NCBI GenBank assembly: GCA_903813345.2
Contig: CAIIXF020000006.1
Span: 13,646,348 to 13,710,347 of the forward strand
Length of the DNA: 64,000 nucleotides
Direction: 5' to 3'
DNA from: Owenia fusiformis
Lineage: Eukaryota > Annelida > Polychaeta > Sabellida > Oweniidae
The translations under genes were made by a program, and so were the position numbers. This document shows, one piece after another, positions 1 to 21,602 of the stretch (the stretch's first letter is position 1; every line of letters begins with the position of its first letter). The notes beneath the pieces are model-generated. The model was given only the letters and a program-made list of their open reading frames with translations. It ran no database searches and was not told where the DNA came from.

Positions 1-103
1 CAAAGGTACAGTAGTTGTTTCTAAATAAGGTCCCAAATATTATCACTGTCACTGACAGATATAGCATGACCACATCCCAGTATGGCGTTCGAATAACAAA
101 GTA

Positions 104-258
104 CAGTAAAACCTGTGTGTATTAAACATTTTTTTGCTGTGAAAATCACTACAGAGAGGGTAATTTAACAGAAGTCGATAGGGTATGTACTGAGGAGGGG
201 TGTCCACTAAAGATAGGTGTTCGCTAGAGAGAGTTGTACACTAAGACAGATTTTACTG
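104..258. repeat. CAGTAAAACCTG-type TA-flanked MITE, copy 1
   Basis: Short element with imperfect terminal inverted repeats (CAGTAAAACCTGTG at the left, ATTTTACTG at the right). It is flanked on both sides by TA (102-103 and 259-260), as expected for a Tc1/mariner-type target duplication. The interior has degenerate GGTGTTCRCTA units like those at 16.8 kb and 63.5 kb. No coding capacity. Confidence 0.7.
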
Positions 259-260
259 TA

Positions 261-1077
261 TTTGTATCTGAGACGTCTTTCATGTAGACATCTCGGCCAT
301 TGCATCTTAGACGTGTAGTCCAGCAGTCTTCAGTCATGGCATGTCATAGCATTTCAGGCTACCAAATAACACAGTATCTTAGACATCCCTGTCCGGGGTA
401 CTGTATATTGCCTAGATGCACTGGTTTCTTAACATTTGAACTATAATTAATTTAGTGGTTTATAGTTTAATGGCTTTCTAAGAGATGCCGAGTTTTATAG
501 GTTTTTGAGAAGAACGAGTTTGTATTCAGACTAGAACTTTAAGATATAATTTATACCCCCCCCCCAAATGTGTGGCAACATTATGGCACTAAATTAGAAT
601 GCAATAAGTTCGAATTATTTCCTCAATTGAATAAGCTTGGAGATTTCTGACATAGATTGGTCCGATGGAACGTGTTGCCAATCTTTTGAAAGAGTACTTC
701 TGGGACAACTCTCGTATACACTTACTTGAGAAAACACAGGTACAAAGCTATGTTTCTTAAATCCTTGTTTATTTTTAACTCGACTAAAATTAGTAATTTG
801 GGAAATCAAAATATGTAGTATGATTACATTTCATCTTGGAAATACATCCAGGTTATAATACATGTACATAAAATTCTTTAAAACATTTTGAAGAAATCGT
901 TATTATTTCATCAAATAAATGTCACTGCTAATCTTTTTATAAAAGTATAATTTTTTATAGATGGTATTCTCATATTTTGGAACCCTAGTTATGTGATACT
1001 TTTATACCACATTATTAAGGTGAACCAAATAAATAGCCCTTCAAATCAAATCATACATGTAAAAGGTCCAAGTGAAT
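261..1077. other. Intergenic, nothing recognised
   Basis: AT-rich sequence 3' of the GFI1-type gene. I see no coding exon or RNA gene; a short C9 tract lies near 557. Confidence 0.5.
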
Positions 1078-1868
1078 CACTCCCCTCCATAAGTTTGGCA
1101 ACCTTAGTCCCCCCATTGAACTACGTGTTAAAGCCTCTTTACGTTTGAATTTTTATTTACTTAACCGGCGATGAAATAACTTATACTATTGATGGAAACG
1201 TAACTTGACTTTATTTCCAATACCTCCAAATTTTATCAATTTTTCCCTCAATTACAATGGGTCGAAAATTGATGATAAATGTGATGAATTTTTGAAAATT
1301 CATTCCCATGTAATCCAATGGGAAATGGAAGGTTCGGGGCAAATCAGAAATCAGGATATCTTTTCAGTAAAAGATTCAGCAAAAATATTTTTATATAGAA
1401 AACTGAATTGTCTAGCATTTTTGTACACTAAGTGTTTAGGCTATTTGATGAATACTTAAGTTACAGCGCTTCAAAGTCATTTTTGAAAATCATTTTTCGC
1501 CTCCTGTGTTATTTCAATGGGAGAGGTTTTTTGAAAAACAATTTTGACTTTAAAGCCCTATAACTTTGTTGAACCTGAAGAAATTTATCAATTTTTTTGT
1601 TAAATAAAGTTAGCAATTGCAATTGCCTGCCTAACTCGTATTTTTGCAAGGACTCAGATGGATGGATATTCTGTTATATGACTTCCGACAAACCTACCGT
1701 TTCCCATTGGTTTACATGGGAATGCAGATTTTCGAAAATTCATCAAATTTATCATCAGTCTTCGACTTATTTTCATCGCAGGTTAAATAAATAAAAATTC
1801 AAAGGTAGCGAGGCTTTAACACGTAGTTCAATGGGGAGCTAAGGTTGCCAAACTTATGGAGGGGAGTG
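1078..1868. repeat. 791-bp foldback/TIR element, CACTCCCCTCC family, copy 1
   Basis: Begins CACTCCCCTCCATAAGTTTG and ends with the inverted match CAAACTTATGGAGGGGAGTG. The inverted similarity continues inward through 'acgtgttaaagcctcttt' and 'aaatttttatttac'. A close relative lies at 31847-32646 and a decayed fragment at 41510-41680. No transposase, so it is non-autonomous. The flanks here (AT/TA) do not give a clean target duplication, unlike copy 2. Confidence 0.8.
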
Positions 1869-2450
1869 TATTCTACTTGCCCTACCTAGAACCGTCCAAA
1901 ATTAATACGCACCAAGATTTTTTGTTTAATCTTCAAACAGAAACATACGATATACTCTATGAAATGTATATTTTATAGTAAAGATCTTCTTCTTCCGCCC
2001 ATCAATATAGCACAATCTTTTACAATAGTGACAAATACAGATTTAACATTCAATCATAAAAAATCATTACCATCTCTTGGCTAATTTGTAAAATAGATGT
2101 ATTATTGGCTGTGAAAATGAAATCAAAACATACATGTCATGTACGTAATGTCTACAGACTAGATTCACTCATTGATGTTAATTAATTCAACTATACAGTA
2201 AAACAATGAATAAATTACAGCAAATAAAATATATAGGTACATAGCTTTATGTACATTACGTTTCATTGGTATTCACCTATGCAGGAATGACCGTGGCATA
2301 TTTGCATTTGTTTAGAATACGTTTTATAAATTATTGCACGATTCAGCCTTATCATTAATCTCTATATATAAATAAATTAGTATTAATTCTATAATACAAG
2401 ATTGGGCTAGAATATATTTACAGTATGTACATTAGATCGTTATTTAAATT
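1869..2450. other. Intergenic or distal 3'UTR, nothing recognised
   Basis: AT-rich sequence with no exon seen. It could hold the distal 3'UTR of the minus-strand GFI1-type gene, but I could not place a polyadenylation site. Confidence 0.4.
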
Positions 2451-2457
2451 GCATGAT

Positions 2458-10081
<7,624 letters not shown>

Positions 10082-10254
10082 ATTTCACTAATCCGTTTCT
10101 TAATGCCGTGTAATAAATGTTAAAAATGGGTCTAAAAATATGTTTATATTTCTGGCATTCCTTAGGGCTGCAGCTTCTATAGTGCTGGTTCCTCATGCAG
10201 TGTCGTGTCGCGTGTAGGTCGTGTGCCAGACGTCTGTAAACCTCAGCTTCCAAA

Positions 10255-10505
10255 ATCTCGCTTTGATTGCCGTTGGTTGCGCCTTGGTCTTTATACCATA
10301 TCGCTTATAACATAACTCTATAGGCTGAGTGGCAGAAAGCAAACAATATGTCATTATAATTATGTTAACATTTCACTTGAACAACCACGTGGTTTGGATG
10401 ATAGCATAGAGCTATCTTCTCTTGGGATTACAATTGCGCATGCGCAATCCTGGGATCGAGCAGGTGGTATAGAATGTAGAAACTGTTTCAATATTCTGAT
10501 TGGTT
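10255..10505 (-). promoter_or_regulatory. Putative promoter of the GFI1-type gene
   Basis: Read on the minus strand, GGTATAAAG (TATAAA at 10290-10295) lies about 210 bp upstream of the ATG. Further upstream are AACCACGTGGTT (10382-10394, E-box palindrome), TGCGCATGCGCA (10435-10446, a perfect NRF-1 consensus) and CCAATCAGAA (about 10494-10503, NF-Y type). The positions suit a core promoter with proximal sites. The transcription start is inferred, not seen. Confidence 0.45.
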
Positions 10506-10599
10506 GTCTTCTCCCGAAGGAACAGGTTCCAAACACCAATTGATTTACGCGAAATTAGCGTTTTATCGTAATATGAACCGTAGTTAATATAATTTTCCA

Positions 10600-13500
10600 A
10601 TTATAAGAATGGGATGACAAAGCGGCTGGATGGTTTTAGACCACAACATCAAGTTTTGTAGACCGAACATTGGGACTTATTAAAGTTGCTCATTTTAGTC
10701 ATTCATTCCGCTGATATTAAAAGTAGTCGCGGGAAACATATACCACAAATGCAGCTTAAAACTCAAATAACATCAAAAACAATTAGTCAAAATCTTAACT
10801 TTTTAAAGGTTTTATAGGCTAGATATTTGAAAATATCAAAACTTAATGTTACATTTTGCTTTTGGTAATGTCATATACTTAATAATTTACGAGTGTCACT
10901 TTTAATAGTTGGTTATGACAAACTTTTATTGTTTACATTCTCCATTATTATTGCATAACATTCGATTGGTAAGGTTGTAAACAATTCAAACATAGGTATT
11001 CAATTTACAGCGTCCTTAGGACATATATTGACAGTTCCGAATATACATGGATTTGTGATTTAGGGATTTGTTCACGGAAGGTCAATATGTAAATGACATG
11101 AAACTTGCTTTGAAATATTGTGTAACGTCAATATTAAAGGAAAGTATGACTTGGATCAGCTGCTGGGGTTTCTGTTTCCTCTGACCACATGAGACAATTG
11201 AAATCTGACTTCGGCTCGCGTCACCATATTGAGCCGACGATAATCAATGCAAGATCGAGGGAAGCCTTTCAGATAATCTAAACCCGATAGATTTAACTTA
11301 TATTCACGTAATTATCAATATTCCTCAGCTTGTTGATTCAGCCAGTTTCACGGAGTAGAAAATGCATTTGGTTGCGAATATTGTAAATGCTTCTACCATA
11401 AAACAAACAGCAGAAATGTTAGATAAACAAATCCTAACTATAAATGGGCAGGTGATTGTACAAACAGATTGACAGAGGACGCATTGGGATTCATTAACTC
11501 CGCAAATAATAAAATTTAATGTATTTTATTGTTTCCTAAATGCCAACTATAATGTCAGTGAATACGGATTTGCAATTGTTATATGTCGTTGCCTTTCCAA
11601 AACTATGAGATTAATTCTATTATATTTTGAAGAGTAGAAAAAGAAGTAAAAATAACAATTGAATCTTTGAAAATACCATAGATATTAGTTTAATAAATAT
11701 CATAAATAATTAGTTGATTTCCGCAAATGTAAAATGCAACAAAGTCAACCCTAACGCACTGAACGCAAGAGTGCGTAACATGGTCAACACTCAAGTCACG
11801 AACAGACGGAAACTTCAATGTGTAGTTCCAGTTCCAGCTTCTCAGATTGCCATCCCGAAATATACAATTCCCTCAATACCTCCCCGTGATTCGAATATCA
11901 TATTTTAGTAAATGCTTGAGGCATTCAATGATTGTACGTTTGACATTGGAATATGCAAATACTTATTAAAACCTCGAACTTTTTGTTTTGCAACTGTTTG
12001 TGCTCGTGAATTTCTAACCGGGATAGAGTATATTTTTTCCTACTTTACTAAACAATGCCGCGTAGCTACGTATACGTTCCCTCACTGTATAATGATAATA
12101 TTCTCATCTGCTGCAAGTTTAAGGTATTGTTTCATGCGTTTGACCCCCTCCCAGAGATCCCCGCTTGGAATAAGATGGCTCACTGCAGACAAAACATCCT
12201 TAAATATTTTATGTGTTCATTAATTATATGTTTGACAACGGCATTGTCAATTTTTTAAGGATAATCAGCCCCACAATACTTTTTTTGTTTATTATTGGGA
12301 AGGTTTGTTTTTGTTTTCTGGTGATTATACTGGCAGCGCTCTACAGTGTTCGTCTTATTTCACATTTACAATGTAGCTGCAACAGTTCCCCACCTACCTG
12401 CATATACACTGGTTAATTAAATTACACATCACCTTTAATTACTGCTCTCCTTTATGAGCTCTCATCAACCCATTCAACGCGGATGACAGTAATTAAAATC
12501 AATGCCTGATCAAAGAAAATAATAGAAAATTATGTTTTGAGATTCAGCTGCGCCATTCTCAGTGTGCTTCTGGACCGCACCCTACGCAACAAGTAAACGT
12601 GCAGCCCTGATAAACCAGAGTGCGTACGACACTATATAAACACAATTAAATATTCGTATGTGCTATATTAAAGTAAAATACGATCGACCAAGCATTGCTA
12701 CTTTTTATTTATTGTTTTGGTATATATGTTCACATGTAAGATGACGTTAACGGAAACGACAGGAGATAATATGTTGGCTGTAAGGGACTATCAAAAAGAG
12801 GCTGGCTGATTGTTCCAGTCAATAAATTAGATAGAAATCAAAACGCGACAAATTATGTTCAAATGTGGTCAATCATTTCCTTCTTCAGGTGGTTTTTCTC
12901 CTTTAAATTATGATTGCGATAGGGGTTGTTAAAGATGCAGACCAACTTTGATTATATTATTTTTATTTCAATTATCTGTCTGTAACATGATTTCTTTCTC
13001 GAATTTCCTCTTCTAAATTTGCCCGAGAAACGTGAAGTTTTGTGGCCAACATTTAGATTTACAGCGTAAATACCTGACCAGGGTTCGGCGCACTTTCATT
13101 AAAATAACCAATTCATCAGCAGCGCACCCATGTCGTATTCTCTAACAATAATATATGAACCTGATCATCTCTTAATTAAATCACACACCGTGAAAACACA
13201 TGTTTGAAATGAATCGGTCTTAATTCCCTCCTCGGCAATATAATTATGATTTAAACTCATCTGTCCACCTCTGACCTCTCTCAAGCTGCAATGATTCTTT
13301 CTTATGCTTAATTTAATACCATCTTTTTTTCCTTAGATATATGATTGAATAAATCTTATATGGAAAATAATCGTACATCCAAGTGTCAGTTCCTGACCTC
13401 ACTCCCCGAAGGAGCTGTTGTTCCAGTTTTGTGATATGTGGAACAGAGGGAGAAAATGGATTTTTGTTAGATAAACTGAAAACTATGGAAAATACAATAT

Positions 13501-16500
13501 TGACGTTTCTCCCGCAGGGACACAAGATAATCGGACAGTTCCATTTGTTGATGAGGTCTATAACATCAATGAACCACATCACCAAAAACAAAATACGTTA
13601 AGATAAAAGTATCATGCCGAATATGTTTAGAAATAAAAAGGAGAAAACCATCCCATACATGATAGTTATCGTATCCAGAACTGAATATAGTTATTGGATG
13701 ATATATATGAGTCACATAGTCTGCTTATTCATTGATAAACTATTATTAAAATCATGGTATTCAATATACAGTTCTAAAACAGTTTTATTTCTAGATGCAT
13801 ATTATATGCGGCATTTGATGATGTTTGCAAAGCTGCTGGTAATATACATACTGAATGAGTAGATGTGAGCTGGATATCATAGATTTGTTTCACGAAGAAC
13901 AATATTAACTCATATTTTATATACATGTACATTCATATTCCTTTCTGTTGATTGTGTATTTTCAAATCACGATATTTGTATATGTGACAATAATTGGAAT
14001 CCATGATCATTTAGTATGAATTGTACCGAGTTGAAAGTATATATGAAAATATAAACATTGATTTAATTTCAACAGATTTGTTATGTAGATGCAATTTTTA
14101 TTAAATGCAATTTTATAATACATTTAGCCATATTCTGGACTGAATATTTTGTGTAGAAAGATGCATAACTAGTACTTAAAATATAATAGCAGGAAAGGAC
14201 GAATTGGGGATATTATGCATTATGTATTTTAATTATTTATGTAGCAACACAAGGGGAACCTCGTATAAGACCATGGTCTATATAAAGAGATATAATCTTG
14301 TAATCGGATGCCCTTAAACCGAGAAGCCCTATATTCAGAACATTGAGAGTTGATTTCACTATTTTACAATTACCTCTGCCCATTTTTTACAATTACCTCT
14401 ACTCGGTACATATCAAACATTAATAAATAGTTACATACAAAGATGTGATTATGACCAAATGGTGAGACGTATTCCTTGGGAAAGCAACAGGTCGATGCTC
14501 TATCTCTCTTGGTCTTATCTTAGACTGATTTGGCAAATCATGGCACACTCTCAACACCCATTGCCCTTTAACCACATACTTATGTTCCACTTTCAACTTA
14601 ACAAACAATACTTACTATTTACTTTATCATTAAATTGATTTACATATGATTAAGTCGAAGAAATGTGTTGAAAATTATACCTGGCCTCATAGGGCTAATT
14701 ATTTGTTTTTCTCCATCTTCCTTGTTGTGAAGTTGTTAATTTTTGGAAGGCTTATCTTTGATTGGGAGGTAAGTTGGAATTGAAATCAATAATTATCATT
14801 TATATATAGATGCTATAAGATAAGACTTAAAGTACTTAGTTTATACAACTTTGACATCTAAAGTACATCCCTGGTGGACCCCCTTGCACGATGATGCAGC
14901 ACGATTTGCTATAAATCATTTAGTGGTTATTTCATTAATATACACTTCGAATGGTGACGAAATGTGTATGCTATCACATATATGAGACTGTTGCAAACAA
15001 AATAAGATATTTTGTATTTATGATATAGGTCATGGTGACTTAGTTTGACACAGATTGAGCCTTTGCTAAATATGTGAAGGTTATATGTAAAGGTTATACG
15101 TACTGGTTTTTTTTTAGATACAGGGTTTATTCACTCCGATCGTTAAGTATGTGGAGGACATATATTTCCCGAAGTTTAAAAATGTATAATCCTCTCGGCC
15201 CTGTGAGATAAACATATTTTCCTTGGTATTAACCCCATATCCAAAACCCCTCAAGCCATAACCGTCTTAAACTCTTGCCTTACTATTACATGTTATATAC
15301 CTTATGTACCTTATATGTTATATACCTCTTCGATAGCATAATACTATTGTACTCTTCAATATATGAATTAAAGTTATACAATACAATACTAAATGCAAGA
15401 TGCATCTGAAATGTACTCTAATTTATTTTACCCCTTCCAATAGTAGCTTCTTTCAAAAAGAGCATGATGTGCTCAGCTGACATTCAGGGTATATACAAAG
15501 AGTTCATTCTCATTCAAAATGTTTGCTGTTCCCGTGTTGTTGTTTTTTGTTTTTTAAATGTTTCGGGTGCTGTACATTTCTTGCTACATACTTCATGATT
15601 TTACATTGTTGGCTTTGTCAGTTAAAATGGTTTACGGGGTTTACACGAAATAACTGTCAAGATAAGCTTCACACTTTTGCTTTTTATAATATTATTATCA
15701 ATTATATTCTATTTTCCTAGACAGATGATTTACTTATATACAAGTATATGCGTAAAGTACTGATAACCTACTTAAAATAAAAAGTGTGAGTAAAAGAAAT
15801 TAGAACACACCACTTGAGCATTGTACAACCTTCTTTGAAAATCACAAGTACCGGTGGGCTATATAGGGGTGTTAACGGCAGAGATTGGCCAAAGATTGCG
15901 GTGGGAAAATACGGCACGCGTCAGGTGTTGGTCAATAAACAAGCTGCCTAGTCCAGTGTAACTCTCCCATTTATTAAGAATTCAGGTATCATATTCGACT
16001 AAGTTTCTTCTGGAAAACAAAAAAAGAATTCGAAAATTTGGGGGAATATGTTTAAAGAAGGTGTAATCGGTTTATGAATGTAAACAAATGACGTCATCGA
16101 ATTAGAAAGAAAATTTAAATAAAATAAACCAAGAGGTATGATTAATTAATACATGGGATTCGACACCCATTGTAGATCTTGTCGATAAGTTTGTCGAATA
16201 TGATATCCCTCTTAATTCGATTTCAATAGTGTTACGAAATGTTGAAAACAGGAAAATAAACCATAAAAGTACACTCATGAACAACTATGAAATATAATGA
16301 ATTTACTGCCTATTTTAAACTACAAACATTAACCCTCCAAAAATAAATGCAAACATGCACCGAAAGCCAGATTTTTAGATATTCCCCAGCATCGATCGCT
16401 GCTTAGGCGGACACAGAGTTAAAAGATTCTATCCCTCCCCATAATTTGACCATTATCCATGTGCATCGACCACGCGACAACTAAGTTGTTCTCCCAGTTG

Positions 16501-16700
16501 TTATATTATGAGAGTATACGATTTGGATTTGGGATACAGATTGTCAATCAATATTAACAATAAGACTTTAAGGGTATACTTAATAAATAGTGATTGAAAT
16601 GAGGATAATCAATCTTAAACTCAATTTGAAATATTTCTTAGATTGAATAAACTTTGTGATAATATTTTACGTACTTCACCCGAATAATCAAATAACTTCA
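10600..16700. other. Intergenic, no gene recognised
   Basis: About 6 kb upstream of the GFI1-type gene. Every open frame is short and lacks splice or family support. The stretch 12410-13270 is richer in TAATTA/TTAATTAAAT words and TGATCAAAG-like sites than its surroundings and might be a distal enhancer. A fragment at 15215-15265 (ccccatatccaaaacccctc) resembles the repeat at 33070-33370. Confidence 0.5.
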
Positions 16701-16703
16701 ATA

Positions 16704-16942
16704 CACAGTAAAACATGTGTATGGTGAACACCTATGGAGCCACAAAATATAAGTAGGTGTTCACGAGTACAGAGAGACAATTTTATACAGAAGTCATTGG
16801 AGGATGTGGAAGGGGTTCACTAGACATAGGTGTTCACTAGACACAGGTGTTCACTAGACACAGGTGTTCACTAGACACAGGTGTTCACTAGACACAGGTG
16901 TTCACTACAAAGAGGTGTTCACTAAGACATGTTAAACTGTAT
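16704..16942. repeat. CAGTAAAAC-type MITE, copy 2, with 20-bp tandem array
   Basis: Terminal CACAGTAAAACATGTG and inverted CATGTTAAACTGT ends. The interior carries a near-perfect array of AGGTGTTCACTAGACACAGG-type units (20 bp, about six copies between 16810 and 16925). Same family as 104-258 and 63482-63772; the array expansion is specific to this copy. Confidence 0.75.
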
Positions 16943-17044
16943 CATATAGTCAAACAATACAAATGAATAAACATTATTATAGATATACATGTACGATTAG
17001 AGGTGTTACATTCACAATATGATAGAAGGACCCGTTATAACTAA

Positions 17045-20000
17045 GGGGATCAGTGGCGCCCTCTCCTAAAATAGGCCCCCTAACAAATTGGGTTCAAAAT
17101 GTGCCCCCCTCTTGTTTTTTCAAATTAAAATAATATGGATCACCAACTGGAAACAAGTCTTAAATTCAGTATTTATTTACATATAGATAATAAACTGACA
17201 TAATTGGGCATTATGTTTTTAATAATAGGCCTATATATACATTGATTGATCAAGATGCATTCAAGTTGGGTATAATGCAATTTTTTATAGAAATTATTTT
17301 CAATTCTCTGTTACATGGTGGGAAATTTGTCTTATATTATACTACCATGCAAATAATGAAGAAATAAAACAGACAGGGCTATTTTGTTCAATGTGACCCT
17401 ACATTCATAATGATATAAAATACGGTATGATATTTGGAATGTGTTTATATGTTAGCATGCGATATAGCATAGATGCACTTTCCTATAATAACTTAGTTTC
17501 AGCAACCTGGTTTACAACTGTAATTTGTTTGAAGTACTAATAAAAAATTCTCCACTTTACAAATCATTTTTATTTTAACAATTCTCATGACATTCTCAAT
17601 TTGCAATTTCCTTTGATTACAAGCCATAATTTTCTGGATCATTATCGTCGCCCACCCTTTTACTCGTTTATTCTGGGTTTAATCTCGTTTTTTGCAAAAT
17701 AACAGGAGGACAATTAGAGTATATTTCATGACAAAAACATGGATTATACAGATTCAATCATTTTGATTATAATAACTGACAAATATTTTGATTGTATGAG
17801 AAGGGTGGGTAATTTACGATCAACTCGCTGTTTTTGTAAGATACCGCAGTTAATTTATACGTCAACTACCGTACACTGGAACATCAAATATGTGGTTATG
17901 TACACTTCAAACTCTCATAACCACTATTTGTCATTCTGATTTTTTGCCACCATAATTACAAAAAAAGATTGCCTAATCAAAATTCATAAGTTCCTGGATT
18001 TATCTTAATTTGGCAACCATATTTATTGGATGTTTGGGATTTTAAAATTGAACGATTATTCCCAGTTGGTATGCATGTTGTTATAAAGCTTTGTTTTACC
18101 CTACGGAATCACAATGATATTTTGAACCCTTGCCGCCGATCATCGCCATAAAAAATAGCCTCGTTTCATAAGACTGAGATGGTCATCGTGGTCACTATTT
18201 GAATCCTGATTTAGGACAGTATTTTTTAAGAGTATGTTTCATTTTCATTATTTTCTGAAATACAATTTTGAGTTGTTCTAACGTTCCAATTTCACGTTCA
18301 CTAAATATCACGTTAATGGGATCCCCTCCCATTCTCCACAATTGACTATCTGATATCTTTATCCCAAATCGATGAGCAAAAGTAGTCATTATGTCATTAT
18401 ATTTGTTGAAGGGTATACTATTTCAGTTGTCTTCCAAGACCTCATATATTTTGCCCGTAAAATGAGTAAAATTCATCGAGGTAACACTGACATGGACCAA
18501 TATAACCTATGATGAAGAAAGATGCAGTTCGGAGATTTGTTGGCCATGGTCAATCTTAACAGCATCGTCCTTGTAGGTTTACCATGGGCACAAAATGCCT
18601 CCAATGGAACCTGCTTTACTACATATATAATTCTGACACATTATCAATTACCAAAGTCAAAACGTGTGCCCAAAATAAAGCTTATACGCACAACGATGTT
18701 CCAGTCATAAACCGAACGATTGTAAGATTATAATTCAGGAAAAAAATTAACATCCAAACACTGTTAGGCTTTGATATGCTATTCAAAAAATCTTCCGGTT
18801 GCTAATCTTATGAAGGGGAGTGTACATTAGTGAAGATTGGACATTTGAAAAAGTCGTTCTGAAAATCCAAAGCAATGCAATGTTACAGAGATCAGTAGAG
18901 ATGAAGTGAACTGGATGAAGAGAACAGAGCAGCTCAATCGATATAATCATAACAATTACCATCAAAAATATTTTTTACAATTTATGTGGTTTTGCAATTA
19001 TGTTTTTTTATATTTGGGATTGGTTGTGGAAATTACTCCGCGTGGCGGGGCATGGCAACCTGCAAATACAGTTCTATTGTTCAGACTTTACAAAGCAGAA
19101 AACGAGGAAACTATGGGCCAAGAGAGGACTGGTACGAGCCTGTATATAATTCGCCCCAACATTATACAGCAATTTAGAAAATCTGAAACTTCTTAAATTA
19201 ATAGAGATAAATAGGGTTGATTTCGTCCTTGATCAGTGTCATTTTAAAGCACGAACACAGTCGTTTTGATTCAATTCCAGATACTATACACTGCATTCCA
19301 TAATTCTCACGATGGATTGGGAAAATCACAACAATTTTAGGAATGTTAACGAGATGGGATGGCATAAGTACAATAACCTCGTGTAGAAAACAGTGAATAC
19401 AACAGTTTCACTTTTCAACAAAGTCCCCAAGCGTAAGCGTTGACATTTTTAACGTTACATCGAATTGTTTTTAAAAGGAAAGTAAAAGATTCATCAGATA
19501 TTTTTCAATTTGAATATGAAAATCTCAAAACAGTCTCAAGTACAGTCTTCACTACACTGAACATGAATTTGATGAAATTCGAAAAGGGGTGAAAAGTATT
19601 ATGATATAGAGAGACAGTGGAATATGATTGTTGATAGCCTTTTATATAATTCACCATTTTATTTTACAATAAAACAAATATCTAATATTTTTTAATAGAA
19701 TAAATTCTGCAATTCAGCTAGGAGGCCGACGGCACAAAAGCGGTGATTATTGAAAAAAAGTTAGTGGTCTTCCGCGGGACTATATTCTATGACGGCATTC
19801 TCAAGAAAAAATTCAGTGTATACATGAAAAGTTGAACGACTCGTGCGCATTCATATTCTTGCATATCTTTATGATATTTGGTGGGATGGTAGATTATATC
19901 TAGATCTATAGAATGAATTAAATTAAATCACACATTGAAAAGAATTGTATGTAGAAAAATCGCGCCGGCCGATCAACTTTTTTTGGACCAAAAAAATCTT

Positions 20001-21600
20001 ATTTTTTCAACTTTTTAGCAAAAACTGTAACGATCATACAATTTTGGATATTTTTTCCTGAAATTTTCTGAATATTGACTCCCTTATGTGGTTTAATTTA
20101 TGTGAAAAAATCGGGAATTTATAATCATTTCAATGTAGTTTCCGTAAATCTCAAAGTTAGGTGAGTCACTTTTTAAAAATGGCCATTTTTGAGCTTATGG
20201 CGTCATCAAAGACGTTCTCGGATAACGTGAACAAGGAATATAATTTGCTTTTGTTTTACAAGTGCGTTCTCAATAAGTCTTAAATTTTCACAATTTGTTG
20301 TATTTATTCTTGGGTTTCAAATTATGTAATTTTGAGAAATAAATGTAATGAGGATATACCAAGATATTATCATTTAAATCAGGAACGCAAATTGACTCCA
20401 TTCCCTATGACGTGTTTCGCTTTCATTTTTACGCCATTTTTGGTCGCGTACCTCTTTGGCATAAAACTGTAACAATTTGTCAATTTTTTATAGATCAATC
20501 TCAAATTTCACGTGTGGTATCTTCAATATTTTTTAAAATATTGTAGCGACTTTTTTCTAAAATAAAACGTTAATACAATTAATAAAACTTTATTCGAAAA
20601 TGATGTTTAAAATTTGTGAAAAATATTGATTCCGTTTTGACGTCGGATTTGTCATTTAGAGTAAAACTTGGTGTCATCACTTTCAACATATGTTTCTCAT
20701 TATAAAACTGAAGAATGTAGACTTAAATGTATTCACAGCTGAAGATTATATTCTTATTTGGAAAAGTATTTACTTTTGTGATGTTTGATGCTGTATTTTT
20801 AGAACAATTGACCATGCCATATTGACCTCTTAAACTATACAGAGTGAGAAACCAATATTGTGCCGTTTTATACAAAACAAACAAATCCCTGTCACAGTAC
20901 TTGTCTATTTTGCAATTTAAACAGTATCAATCTGAATAATTTTCTTAATCTAAAACTATTTAATTTAAGAAAAATGGTTTTGATTGTCATGAGAGCCGTT
21001 AGAATATAAATAATCAATGACAGGTTCATTGCCTTACCCTGTATCTACCCGGAAGTGGAAGGGGAACTAACGTGTGTGCAATTTTGTTTGTTCTAACATG
21101 TGTCAAGAAAATAGAAAATATATTTTAGATTTAGATTCAATAAACCTCGTATATTTGATGTATATACTACATCAGTAAATATGTAGAAACTTAAGTTACA
21201 TATCACAGACCATATAGGAGTGTCTTGTTCATTTCAATGTGACTACTAGGATGCTGAAAGTGAAAGATTTAAAAATTTAGAGTTCCAAATCGGACAGAAG
21301 GCTGAAGGTGTTTTTATAATTATAATTATGCTGAGTTGAGAGGAATGGATGACAAGTCAACGGACCTGTAGACTAAAGTCCATGGGATGACAACATGTTG
21401 GAACATCAAGAGCAAGCATCACCAATTGTGTAAGACATACGCCCATGGTGTAATTCCTGTTACCTTATCTGACATCACATGCAGTGCTCACCATTGACAC
21501 CTGGACTTGCTGAAGTGAGGATTTCCCATGTTATAAAGTAAGCTTGACAGTAAGATTGTTCGGGATATTCAGGCCTGTAGACACTTTTTATCGATAGGAG
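17045..21600. other. Intergenic, no gene; decayed repeats
   Basis: 17050-17115 is a remnant of a G/C-homopolymer MITE (gtggcgccctctcc ... tgcccccctcttg). 19900-20650 resembles 29335-30400: both contain the word AAAACTGTAACRAT twice, about 450 bp apart (near 20020 and 20465 here), so they are probably copies of one interspersed repeat. Nothing else recognised. Confidence 0.45.
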
Positions 21601-21602
21601 GG

